Below the pieces are notes generated by a model. It ran no database searches and had not been told where the DNA came from. It saw only the letters and a list, made by a program, of their open reading frames with translations. From positions 1 through 8,254 of the forward strand of contig JANLPN010000535.1 in NCBI GenBank assembly GCA_031367285.1: a stretch of DNA of 8,254 bases, given 5' to 3'. This DNA is from CAISIP01 sp031367285 (lineage in GTDB: Bacteria; Pseudomonadota; Gammaproteobacteria; Burkholderiales; Burkholderiaceae_C). The translations under genes were made by a program, and so were the position numbers. Within the stretch, counting starts at the first letter, position 1. Every line of letters starts with the position of its first letter. Shown here piece after piece: positions 1 to 6,592 of this stretch.

Positions 1-155
1 CCGCCACGGTGGAGGTGCTGGAGCAGCTGGGCTGGCTCGACGACGCGCAACGCGAAGCCCTGCAGCCCTGGCGCGCCCAGGAGATCCGCAACTTCCGCGG
101 CCTGCTGGTCGGCGCGCGCAATCCCGTCTTCCGCCTCGACGCTGGTAAACACTGA
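1..155 (+). CDS. 3' end of probable L-asparaginase II family protein (partial)
   Basis: An open frame runs from the left edge (first full codon at base 3) to a TGA at 153-155 and gives the last 50 residues of a protein. The visible tail contains LEQLGWLDDAQREAL followed by RNFRGLLVGARNPVF. An amphipathic helix and then an R-N-x-x-G-x-x-V-G strand near the C-terminus resembles what I recall of the asparaginase II family (Pfam Asparaginase_II), which hydrolyses L-asparagine to aspartate and ammonia. No catalytic residues lie in the window, so this rests on the tail alone. It is on the same strand as the transporter operon and 64 bases upstream of it, with no obvious terminator between, so it could be co-transcribed. 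Coding is well supported by codon bias; the family call is tentative. Confidence 0.5.
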   Translation, partial: ATVEVLEQLGWLDDAQREALQPWRAQEIRNFRGLLVGARNPVFRLDAGKH

Positions 156-207
156 TATCCCGGCTGGCACCTTGCGGCAGAATGAAGCTTTGATCCCACA
201 CTTTCCC

Positions 208-213
208 CAGGAG
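208..213 (+). promoter_or_regulatory. Ribosome binding site that fixes the TTG start of the binding protein
   Basis: CAGGAG lies 6 bases before the TTG at 220. It is the only good Shine-Dalgarno match upstream of the signal peptide. The more upstream in-frame TTG at 172 has none and would add a charged 16-residue extension before the signal peptide. Confidence 0.7.
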
Positions 214-219
214 TCCATC

Positions 220-1815
220 TTGAATACTCTATTCGCCCGATCTGCAGCCGCGCTGGCGGTTGCCGCCGCTTTTGCCTTGCCTGTCAACCTGCTGGCCGCA
301 ACCCCGAAAGACACGCTGGTGGTCGCCTGGGCCATGGACGACATCATCACCATGGATCCGGGAGAAGCCTTCGAGATTTCTGCCGGCGAGATCATGGGCA
401 ACTCCTATGACCGCCTGATCCGTTATGACGTGGCAGACCCCTCCAAGCTGGTGCCCGATCTGGCCAAGACCTGGTCGGTGTCCAAGGACGGAAAGGTCTA
501 CAGCTTCGAGCTCAAACCCGGCGTCAAGTTTGCTTCGGGCAACCCGCTGACCTCCGAGGACGTGGTGTATTCCCTGCAGCGCGCGGTGATTCTGGACAAG
601 ACGCCGGCTTTCATCCTGACGCAGTTCGGCTTCTCGAAAGACAACGCAAAGGACAAGATCAGGATGGTGGACCCCCTGACGGTGGTTATCCAGACCGACA
701 AGGAATATGCGCCAACCTTTGTCTACAACTGCCTGACGGCCAATATCGCCTCCATCATCGACAAGAAACTCGTGATGGCCAACGAAAAGGCCGGCGACTG
801 GGGCTACGCCTGGCTCAAGACCAACTACGCTGGCTCGGGCCCGATGAAAATGCGCGAATGGCGCGCCAACGAAATCGTGGCGCTGGAGCGCAACGACAAC
901 TACTACGGCAACAAATCCAAGCTGGCGCGCGTGATCTATCGCCATGTGAAGGAAGCCGCGACCCAGCGCCTGCTGCTGGAAAAAGGCGACGCCGACATCG
1001 CGCGCAACCTGTCGCCCGAAGACCTGGCCGCGCTGGCCAGCAACAAGGACATCAAGACCACCGCCACCCCCAAGGGCACGGTGTACTACATCGGGTTGAA
1101 CCAGAAGAACGCCAATCTGGCCAAACCCGAAGTGCGCGAAGCGCTGAAGTGGCTGGTGGACTACAAGGCGATTGGCGACACGCTGATCAAGAACATCGGC
1201 ATCGTGCACCAGAACTTCCTGCCGGTCGGCTTGCTGGGCGCCAGCACCGAAAACCCGTACAAGCTGGACGTGAACAAGGCCAAGGACCTGCTCAAGAAAG
1301 CCGGGCTGGCCAACGGCTTCAAGGTGACCATCGACATGCGCACCACGCAGCCGGTACAAGGCATCACCGAAGCCTTCCAGCAGACCGCCAAACGCGCGGG
1401 AGTGGACATAGAAATTTTGCCCGGCGACGGCAAGCAGACACTGACCAAATACCGCGCTCGCACCCACGACATGTACATCGGCCAGTGGGGCGCCGACTAC
1501 TGGGACCCGCACACCAATGCGGACACCTTTGCGCGCAACCCGGACAACTCCGATTCGCCCAAGTCCAAACCGCTGGCCTGGCGCAATGCCTGGGACATCC
1601 CCGAGCTGACCAAGCAGGCTGACGCCGCCGTGCTGGAGCGCGATGCGAAAAAACGCAAGGTGATGTACGAGAAGATGCAGGCCGACTTCCGCAAGACCAG
1701 CCCCTTCATCATGCTGTACCAGCAGATCGAGGTGGCGGCCTTCCGCTCCAACGTGCAGGGTCTGAAGATCGGCCCCACGTCTGACTCGACCTACATGTTC
1801 AAGGTCTCCAAGTAA
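220..1815 (+). CDS. Peptide-type ABC transporter, periplasmic substrate-binding protein (family 5, DppA/OppA-like)
   Basis: This 531-residue secreted protein would capture a small peptide or similar ligand in the periplasm and deliver it to the permease encoded downstream. The TTG start is chosen because CAGGAG precedes it and because residues 1-27 then form a signal peptide: a short N-region with one Arg, an Ala/Leu/Val-rich core, and a likely cut after LLAA before TPKDT. There is no lipobox Cys. Residues about 82-107 carry the family-5 signature (A-K-T-W, D-G-K-x-Y-x-F-x-L, then F-A-S-G), followed by the usual S-E-D-V-V-Y-S-L. The length is typical for family 5 (about 500-550). It heads the operon, which is the normal place for the most highly expressed component. 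Family 5 also binds nickel, opines, haem and sugars, so peptide specificity is inferred from the neighbouring permeases and the dipeptidase, not from the binding protein itself. Confidence 0.93.
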   Translation: MNTLFARSAAALAVAAAFALPVNLLAATPKDTLVVAWAMDDIITMDPGEAFEISAGEIMGNSYDRLIRYDVADPSKLVPDLAKTWSVSKDGKVYSFELKPGVKFASGNPLTSEDVVYSLQRAVILDKTPAFILTQFGFSKDNAKDKIRMVDPLTVVIQTDKEYAPTFVYNCLTANIASIIDKKLVMANEKAGDWGYAWLKTNYAGSGPMKMREWRANEIVALERNDNYYGNKSKLARVIYRHVKEAATQRLLLEKGDADIARNLSPEDLAALASNKDIKTTATPKGTVYYIGLNQKNANLAKPEVREALKWLVDYKAIGDTLIKNIGIVHQNFLPVGLLGASTENPYKLDVNKAKDLLKKAGLANGFKVTIDMRTTQPVQGITEAFQQTAKRAGVDIEILPGDGKQTLTKYRARTHDMYIGQWGADYWDPHTNADTFARNPDNSDSPKSKPLAWRNAWDIPELTKQADAAVLERDAKKRKVMYEKMQADFRKTSPFIMLYQQIEVAAFRSNVQGLKIGPTSDSTYMFKVSK

Positions 1816-1859
1816 ACACCAGCCGGTAGTTCCGGTTTGAACCCCGCCAGCCAGACGAG

Positions 1860-1879
1860 TGCCGCCCCACAGGGCGGTG
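1860..1879 (+). promoter_or_regulatory. Stem-loop between binding-protein and permease genes
   Basis: CCGCCC (1862-1867) and GGGCGG (1872-1877) form a 6-bp all-GC stem with a CACA loop. Two G:T pairs can extend it to 1860/1879. It lies 44 bases after the binding-protein stop, and its 3' arm contains the only Shine-Dalgarno-like GGCGG before the ATG at 1885. Hairpins in this position often protect the 3' end of binding-protein mRNA and lower permease expression. That role is inferred here. If the permease starts at TTG 1837, the hairpin lies inside the coding region. Confidence 0.35.
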
Positions 1880-1884
1880 TTCGC

Positions 1885-2904
1885 ATGCAGCGGGCGCTTT
1901 TGTCAGCGGGCAGTTTCCTGATGGTCATTGTGTTGACCTACCTGGGCCTGCTCGCCGTTACTTTTTTTATCGGGCGTGTGATGCCGATCGACCCGGTGCT
2001 GGCCATTGTGGGCGACCGCGCACCCGAACACGTGATTGCCCGTGTACGCGAAGAGCTGGGGCTCAACAAGCCGCTGTACCAGCAATTCACCATCTATCTC
2101 AGTAAGGTGCTGCAGGGCGACTTCGGGACCTCGGTGCTCACGTCGAACCCGGTGATGCAGGACATCCGCCGTACCTTTCCGGCCACCATCGAACTGGCCA
2201 CGCTGGGCATCATCATCGGCGCCGGCATCGGGGTGCCCCTGGGCGTATGGGCCGCCGTGCGGCGTGGCGGCCTGGTGGACCAGGTGGTGCGCGTGATGGG
2301 CCTGATCGGTTACTCGGTACCGATCTTCTGGCTCGGGCTGATGGGGTTGGTGCTGTTTTACGCCAAGCTGGACTGGGTAGCAGGTCCGGGCCGCATTGAC
2401 GTGAGTTATGAATTTACCGTCACACAGGTCAGCGGTTTTCTGCTGCTCGATACAGCGCGCCAGGGCGAGTGGGAAGCCTTTGGCAATGTGTTGTCGCACC
2501 TGATCCTGCCGGCTGCCCTGCTGGGTTATTTTTCACTGGCCTATATCAGCCGCATGACACGTTCCTTCATGCTGAACGAGCTGGCGCAGGAGTACGTGGT
2601 GGCGGCACGCGCCAAGGGACTGTCCGAGACCCGCATCATCTGGCGCCACGCCCTGCGCAATGCCATGGTGCCGCTGGTAACCGTGATTGCCCTGTCGTAT
2701 GCCGGTCTGCTGGAGGGTTCGGTGCTGACAGAGACCGTGTTTGCCTGGCCCGGCCTGGGCCTGTACATCACCAACTCGCTGCAAAACGCCGACATGAACG
2801 CGGTGCTGGGCGGCACCATTGTGGTGGGCTCGATCTTTATCGGCCTGAACCTGCTGTCGGACCTGTTGTACCGGCTGCTCGACCCACGGACCCGGGCGCG
2901 ATGA
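1885..2904 (+). CDS. ABC transporter permease, DppB/OppB-type
   Basis: This inner-membrane subunit forms half of the translocation pore. From ATG 1885 it is 339 residues, with about six hydrophobic segments. The first (about residues 8-31) is followed by R-V-M-P-x-D-P-V, and the last (about 309-330) is followed by L-L-D-P-R, as in DppB/OppB proteins. The cytoplasmic EAA loop that docks on the ATPase is at about residues 236-264 (E-Y-V-V-A-A-R-A-K-G-L, then W-R-H-A-L-R-N-A). Start choice: ATG 1885 has GGCGG 7 bases upstream and puts the first membrane segment close to the N-terminus, as usual. The frame stays open back to a TTG at 1837 (16 extra residues, MNPASQ...), with coding-like codons but no clear ribosome site. 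The stop overlaps an ATG (ATGA, 2901-2904) that opens a 21-codon mini-ORF. A run of seven T occurs at 1962-1968 in the first membrane segment. Confidence 0.93.
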   Translation: MQRALLSAGSFLMVIVLTYLGLLAVTFFIGRVMPIDPVLAIVGDRAPEHVIARVREELGLNKPLYQQFTIYLSKVLQGDFGTSVLTSNPVMQDIRRTFPATIELATLGIIIGAGIGVPLGVWAAVRRGGLVDQVVRVMGLIGYSVPIFWLGLMGLVLFYAKLDWVAGPGRIDVSYEFTVTQVSGFLLLDTARQGEWEAFGNVLSHLILPAALLGYFSLAYISRMTRSFMLNELAQEYVVAARAKGLSETRIIWRHALRNAMVPLVTVIALSYAGLLEGSVLTETVFAWPGLGLYITNSLQNADMNAVLGGTIVVGSIFIGLNLLSDLLYRLLDPRTRAR

Positions 2905-2966
2905 GCAGCGCCGGGCCGCTCCCAAGCGCGAACGCCGAAGCGCGCGGCACGAAGGCTTCTCAATGA
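2901..2966 (+). CDS. 21-residue mini-ORF bridging the two permease genes (hypothetical)
   Basis: An ATG at 2901 overlaps the upstream permease stop as ATGA. The frame runs 21 codons (starting MSSAGPLPSA) to a TGA at 2964-2966 that overlaps the ATG of the next permease, again as ATGA. Its first 19 bases match the first 19 bases of the next permease gene at 17 positions, and the peptides start alike (MSSAGP versus MSDAGP). It could be a translated coupling peptide that carries ribosomes between the permease genes, or merely a small duplication or intergenic repeat that happens to stay open. No ribosome site of note precedes it. I recognise no domain, and translation is unproven. Confidence 0.3.
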   Translation: MSSAGPLPSANAEARGTKASQ

Positions 2967-3889
2967 GCGACGCCGGGCCGCCCGCGCAAGCAAGTCTGCA
3001 CGACTGGCTGATGTCCGACCGGCCGCATTCGCGCCGGCAGGCCTCGCTGGGGCGTGCTTATGGCGCCTGGCGCACCTTTGCGCGCAACCGGTTGGCGATG
3101 CTGGGGCTGGGCATTGTGCTTGCACTGGTGCTGATCGCCCTATTCGCCAACCTGCTGGCGCCCTATTCACCCTACATTGGCGACCTGCAAACCACGCGTT
3201 TGCTGCCACCCTCGGCGGCCCACTGGTTCGGCACCGACGACCAGGGCCGCGACATCCTATCGCGCGTTATCCATGGCTCGCGCATCACCCTGTATGTGGT
3301 GGTGCTGGTGGCAATCCTCGCCGCGCCAATCGGGCTGGTGGTGGGCACCGTGGCCGGTTACGCGGGTGGCTGGCTGGACGCTGTGCTGATGCGTATCACC
3401 GACATCTTCCTGGCCTTCCCGCGCCTGATCCTGGCGCTGGCTTTTGTGGCCGCGCTCGGGCCGGGCATAGGCAATGCGGTGATCGCCATCGCCATCACGT
3501 CCTGGCCGCCGTACGCGCGTATTGCGCGCGCGGAAACACTCACGATACGCCAGGCCGACTACATCGCGGCCGTGCAGCTGATTGGCGCGTCGCCCTGGCG
3601 CATCGTGCTGCGCCACATCATGCCGCTGTGTGTGTCGTCAGTGATCGTGCGCGTGACGCTGGACATGGCCGGCATCATCCTGACCGCCGCCGGCCTGGGT
3701 TTCCTGGGCCTGGGCGCCCAGCCGCCGATGCCGGAATGGGGCGCCCTGATCGCCAATGGCCGCCTCTACGTACTGGACCAATGGTGGGTGGCGGCAGCCC
3801 CGGGTGCCGCGATATTTGTGGTGAGCCTGGCCTTCAATCTGCTGGGTGACGGCCTGCGCGACGCGCTGGACCCGAAAGGCGTGAAGTGA
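2963..3889 (+). CDS. ABC transporter permease, DppC/OppC-type
   Basis: This is the second inner-membrane pore subunit, 308 residues. A hydrophilic N-terminus of about 40 residues precedes the first membrane segment (about 45-67, ending L-L-A-P-Y). The DppC hallmark G-T-D-D-x-G-R-D-I-L-S-R is at 90-101. The EAA loop is at about 198-226 (A-D-Y-I-A-A-V, I-G-A-S-P-W-R, R-H-I-M-P). Further membrane segments follow, and the tail L-G-D-G-L-R-D-A-L-D-P is typical of the family. The ATG is supported by GAAGG at 2951-2955, 7 bases upstream. The stop overlaps the GTG start of the first ATPase gene by 4 bases (GTGA, 3886-3889), so translation is probably coupled. The substrate cannot be read from the sequence. 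Confidence 0.94.
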   Translation: MSDAGPPAQASLHDWLMSDRPHSRRQASLGRAYGAWRTFARNRLAMLGLGIVLALVLIALFANLLAPYSPYIGDLQTTRLLPPSAAHWFGTDDQGRDILSRVIHGSRITLYVVVLVAILAAPIGLVVGTVAGYAGGWLDAVLMRITDIFLAFPRLILALAFVAALGPGIGNAVIAIAITSWPPYARIARAETLTIRQADYIAAVQLIGASPWRIVLRHIMPLCVSSVIVRVTLDMAGIILTAAGLGFLGLGAQPPMPEWGALIANGRLYVLDQWWVAAAPGAAIFVVSLAFNLLGDGLRDALDPKGVK

Positions 3890-4728
3890 CGCCAGGTGAT
3901 GTCCTTCTGGTCGACGACCTGCGGGTGTCGTTCCCCAACCGCGAAGGCGGCCGGACCGAGGCCGTGCGCGGGGTGTCTTTTACGCTGGGGCGCGAACGGC
4001 TGGGCATAGTCGGTGAATCGGGTTCCGGCAAGTCGCAGACCGGACGCGCCATTCTCGGGCTGACGGCGCCCGAAGGCATCGTCACCGCCAAACGGCTGGA
4101 GTTCAATGGTGTGGATCTGTTGCGTTGCACCCCGAAGCAACGGCGCGAGTTGCGCGGTGGGCGTATCGCCATGGTGCTGCAGGACCCCAAGTTTTCGCTC
4201 AACCCAGTGATGACGATTGGCGACCAGGTGGTGGAGACCCTGCGTGCCCATACCCGGATTTCCGCCAAAGTGGCACGCGCCCGGGCCATGGCGGCGCTGG
4301 TGGCGGTGCAGATCGACCAGCCCGAGCGGGTGTACAAGCTGTACCCGCACGAGGTGTCGGGCGGCATGGGGCAACGCGCCATGATTGCGATGATGCTGAT
4401 CGCCAACCCGGATTTGCTGATTGCCGACGAACCCACCTCCGCCTTGGACGTGACGGTGCAGCTGCAGGTGCTGGACATCCTGGACGCGCTGGTGAAGCAG
4501 CGCGGCATGGGCCTGGTGTTTATCTCGCACGACCTGCGGCTTGTCTCCACCTTTTGCGACCGCATCCTGGTGATGTACGCCGGGCGCGTGGTGGAAGAAG
4601 TGTCCGCAGGCGGCCTGGCCGATGCGAAGCACCCGTACACCCGCGGCCTGCTGAACTGCCTGCCGCGCCTGGCCGACGACCGCCATCCGCTGCCTACGCT
4701 GGACCGCCAGCCGGAGTGGGCGCTGTGA
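3886..4728 (+). CDS. ABC transporter ATP-binding protein, DppD/OppD-type (short form)
   Basis: This cytoplasmic ATPase powers import and would pair with the ATPase encoded next. It has 280 residues from a GTG start that overlaps the upstream stop. The Walker A motif GESGSGKS is at 43-50, the Q-loop Gln at 99 (V-L-Q-D-P), the signature V-S-G-G-M-G-Q-R at 157-164, Walker B L-L-I-A-D-E at 177-182 with catalytic Glu 182, the D-loop S-A-L-D next to it, and the switch His at 215 (I-S-H-D-L). All motifs are intact. The C-terminus has H-P-Y-T-R-G-L-L at 249-256, the start of the region shared by DppD/OppD, but ends soon after. It lacks the Pro/Gly and Cys-containing tail usual in DppD (about 320-330 residues). 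The size is closer to NikD-like ATPases. The stop overlaps the next GTG start (GTGA, 4725-4728). Confidence 0.94.
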   Translation: MTPGDVLLVDDLRVSFPNREGGRTEAVRGVSFTLGRERLGIVGESGSGKSQTGRAILGLTAPEGIVTAKRLEFNGVDLLRCTPKQRRELRGGRIAMVLQDPKFSLNPVMTIGDQVVETLRAHTRISAKVARARAMAALVAVQIDQPERVYKLYPHEVSGGMGQRAMIAMMLIANPDLLIADEPTSALDVTVQLQVLDILDALVKQRGMGLVFISHDLRLVSTFCDRILVMYAGRVVEEVSAGGLADAKHPYTRGLLNCLPRLADDRHPLPTLDRQPEWAL

Positions 4729-5504
4729 GCCACATCGGCATCGAGGTACAGCAATTGCGTGTGGTCTACGACGGTTTTATTGCCGTGGCCGATACCTCGT
4801 TGCGTGTGCAGGCGGGCGAAAGCTTCGGCATCGTGGGCGAGTCGGGCTCCGGCAAGTCCACGGTTTTGCGCGCCATCTGCGGCTTGGCGCCCAAAGCGTC
4901 GGGCACCGTACAACTGCTGGGTGCGAGCAAGGAGCCGCTGCCGCAGCCGGGCAGCAAACCGTTCCGGCGCCTGGTGCAGATGGTGTTCCAGGACCCGTAT
5001 GGCTCGTTGCACCCGCGCCAGACCGTGGACCGCATCCTGGCCGAGCCGCTGGCCATCCACGCCATCGGTGACGCCGAGACACGCATCGAGCGGGCACTGG
5101 ACGAGGTCGGCCTGGGCACCGGTTTCCGGTTCCGGTTCCCGCACCAGCTCTCGGGCGGGCAACGCCAGCGCATCGCCATCGCGCGCGCGCTGATCCTGGA
5201 GCCGCAGATCCTGCTGCTGGACGAACCCACCTCGGCGCTTGATGCCTCGGTGCAGGCCGAGGTGCTCAATCTGCTGGAAGACCTGCGCAACAGGCGCGGC
5301 CTGACCTTTATCATGGTCAGCCACGATCTGGCCGTAGTGACCCATATGTGCGAACGGCTGATGGTGATGCAGCGTGGCCAGACAGTGGAGTTGTTGTCCG
5401 CCGCGGACCTGGCGGCGAGCCGCGTCACACAGGAATACACGCGCAATCTCATGGTCGCCTCCACGGGCTTCCGGCGTGCAGTAGCAACAGGAGAAACCAC
5501 ATGA
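4725..5504 (+). CDS. ABC transporter ATP-binding protein, DppF/OppF-type (short form)
   Basis: This is the second ATPase of the transporter, 259 residues from GTG 4725. The frame stays open upstream to 4125, but that part is the shadow of the preceding ATPase gene. ABC homology begins only at I-E-V-Q-Q-L-R-V-V-Y, and the GTGA overlap at 4725-4728 gives a coupled start. Walker A GESGSGKST is at 38-46, the Q-loop Gln at 89 (V-F-Q-D-P-Y-G-S-L-H-P, a DppF/OppF trait), the signature L-S-G-G-Q-R-Q at 142-148, Walker B I-L-L-L-D-E at 162-167 and the switch His at 200. It ends shortly after E-Y-T-R-N-L-M and lacks the longer C-terminal extension of most DppF proteins, like its partner. The stop overlaps the dipeptidase ATG (ATGA, 5501-5504). 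Confidence 0.94.
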   Translation: MSHIGIEVQQLRVVYDGFIAVADTSLRVQAGESFGIVGESGSGKSTVLRAICGLAPKASGTVQLLGASKEPLPQPGSKPFRRLVQMVFQDPYGSLHPRQTVDRILAEPLAIHAIGDAETRIERALDEVGLGTGFRFRFPHQLSGGQRQRIAIARALILEPQILLLDEPTSALDASVQAEVLNLLEDLRNRRGLTFIMVSHDLAVVTHMCERLMVMQRGQTVELLSAADLAASRVTQEYTRNLMVASTGFRRAVATGETT

Positions 5505-6466
5505 TCAAATGGGAAGCCCACGCCTGCCTGCCCCTGCACCCGCAGGCCGACTTTGCGCCGATTGACCGCCTGCACGCGGCCGGCGTCAACTACGTGTCGA
5601 TCAATATCGGCATGGACATGAACCCGGTGACGCAGGTGATGTCGGTTATCGCCGGCTTTCGCGCGCATATCGCGGCACACCCCGAAAAATATGTGCTTGC
5701 CTGCACGGCGCAGGACATTGAGCAGGCGGCCACCGCCGGCAAACTCGCCGTCGGCTTCGACCTGGAAGGCGCGATGCCGCTGCTGGAGCAGCCCGAGATG
5801 GTGGCGCTGTACAGAGGACTGGGGGTGCGGCAAATGCACCTGGCCTACAACCGCAACAACACGGTCGCGGGTGGCTGCCACGACGTGGAGCAGGGCCTGA
5901 CGGCGCTGGGCAAAAAGGTGGTCGCGGCCATCAATGCGGCCGGGGTGCTGATGGATTGCTCACATACCGGGCGCAAATGCAGCCTGGACATCATGGCCAC
6001 GTCCACCCAACCGGTGATCTTCAGCCATTCCAATCCGCTGGCACTGGTGGAGCATGGACGCAACGTCACCGACGAACAGATCAAAGCCTGCGCGGCGACC
6101 GGTGGCGTGGTCTGTGTATCGGGCGTCTCTATCTTCCTCGGCACCCGCACGCCCGACGCGGACGACGTGGCGCGCCACGCCGCCTACGTGGCCGACAAGG
6201 TAGGCATTGCGCACGCGGGCATAGGTCTGGACATCAGCTTTCACCAGAGCGAACTCAACGACAACCCGCCCGGCGACTACGACCCCACTTACTGGTGGCC
6301 CAAGTCGGCCGGGTACAACCGCGCCATCTCCAAATCGACCTACCCGCCGATAGAAAGCTGGGCCGTTTTGGGCGATGCCCTGCAGCGCACCGGCATGACG
6401 CCCGATGAAGCCGCGCTGGTCATGGGCGGCAACATGATGCGGGTGGCGGGGGCGGTCTGGCGATGA
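5501..6466 (+). CDS. Peptidase family M19 dipeptidase (membrane/renal dipeptidase-like), cytoplasmic
   Basis: This is a 321-residue zinc-dependent TIM-barrel hydrolase. M19 enzymes cleave dipeptides, often including ones with a C-terminal D-residue. Start ATG 5501 overlaps the ATPase stop and has AGGAG at 5489-5493, 7 bases upstream. Residues that align by eye with the human DPEP1 site are His7 (H-A-C, DPEP1 His20), Glu89 (F-D-L-E-G-A, Glu125), His155 (D-C-S-H-T-G, His198), His176 (F-S-H-S-N, His219), Arg187 (G-R-N-V-T-D-E-Q, Arg230) and Asp244 (G-I-G-L-D-I, Asp288). The second residue of the first metal motif, normally Asp (H-x-D), is Cys9 here. There is no signal peptide or membrane segment, so it should act in the cytoplasm on imported substrate. 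Its place as last gene of the transporter operon supports that role. Catalysis on ordinary dipeptides is likely but unproven, given the ligand change. Confidence 0.88.
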   Translation: MIKWEAHACLPLHPQADFAPIDRLHAAGVNYVSINIGMDMNPVTQVMSVIAGFRAHIAAHPEKYVLACTAQDIEQAATAGKLAVGFDLEGAMPLLEQPEMVALYRGLGVRQMHLAYNRNNTVAGGCHDVEQGLTALGKKVVAAINAAGVLMDCSHTGRKCSLDIMATSTQPVIFSHSNPLALVEHGRNVTDEQIKACAATGGVVCVSGVSIFLGTRTPDADDVARHAAYVADKVGIAHAGIGLDISFHQSELNDNPPGDYDPTYWWPKSAGYNRAISKSTYPPIESWAVLGDALQRTGMTPDEAALVMGGNMMRVAGAVWR

Positions 6467-6552
6467 GCCGCCGGGTCGTGCATGACACCGCTCCGGTTGC
6501 GGAATCTAGACCGGTTATGTGCCTGGATATTGGCCCAAAGACGTGGTTGCCT

Positions 6553-6576
6553 GAAGCCGCTTGTTAAGGCGGTTTC
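6553..6576 (+). terminator. Possible weak terminator or hairpin after the dipeptidase gene
   Basis: GAAGCCGC (6553-6560) pairs with GCGGTTTC (6569-6576) with one G:T pair. Two more inner pairs (one U:G, one U:A) leave a GTTA loop. There is no U-run after the stem, so termination would be weak or factor-dependent. The 3' arm can instead pair GGTT (6571-6574) with AACC (6579-6582). It sits 86 bases after the dipeptidase stop and 16 bases before the GNAT start. The rest of the 6467-6592 gap holds a CCGGTT direct repeat (6493-6498, 6511-6516) and no promoter I can support. Confidence 0.3.
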
Positions 6577-6592
6577 CCAACCTCGCTGACCC

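Noticed and set aside
163..178. Possible sigma-54 promoter (CTGGCAC...TTGC) before the binding-protein gene
   Set aside because: The GG and GC elements are 8 bases apart rather than 12, so the helical spacing is wrong.
229..1512. 427-codon open frame on the minus strand
   Set aside because: It lies entirely opposite the well-supported binding-protein gene. Its composition is a shadow of GC-rich codons (repeated V, G, H, Q, A), with no recognisable domain.
4125..4724. 200-codon upstream extension of the second ATPase frame
   Set aside because: It overlaps the first ATPase gene in another frame and reads as Arg/Gly/Ala-rich noise. ABC homology begins only at the GTG at 4725, which overlaps the upstream stop.
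3834..5345. 503-codon open frame on the minus strand
   Set aside because: It lies antisense to the two ATPase genes, whose motifs are all intact. The translation is low-complexity and Arg/Ser/Ala-rich, with no family resemblance.
6553..6582. Anticodon-arm-like stem-loop with TTGTTAA loop, considered as a tRNA fragment or attachment site
   Set aside because: A 7-base loop forces a G:G mismatch, and no acceptor, D or T arm is present around it. No integrase or flanking repeat is seen.
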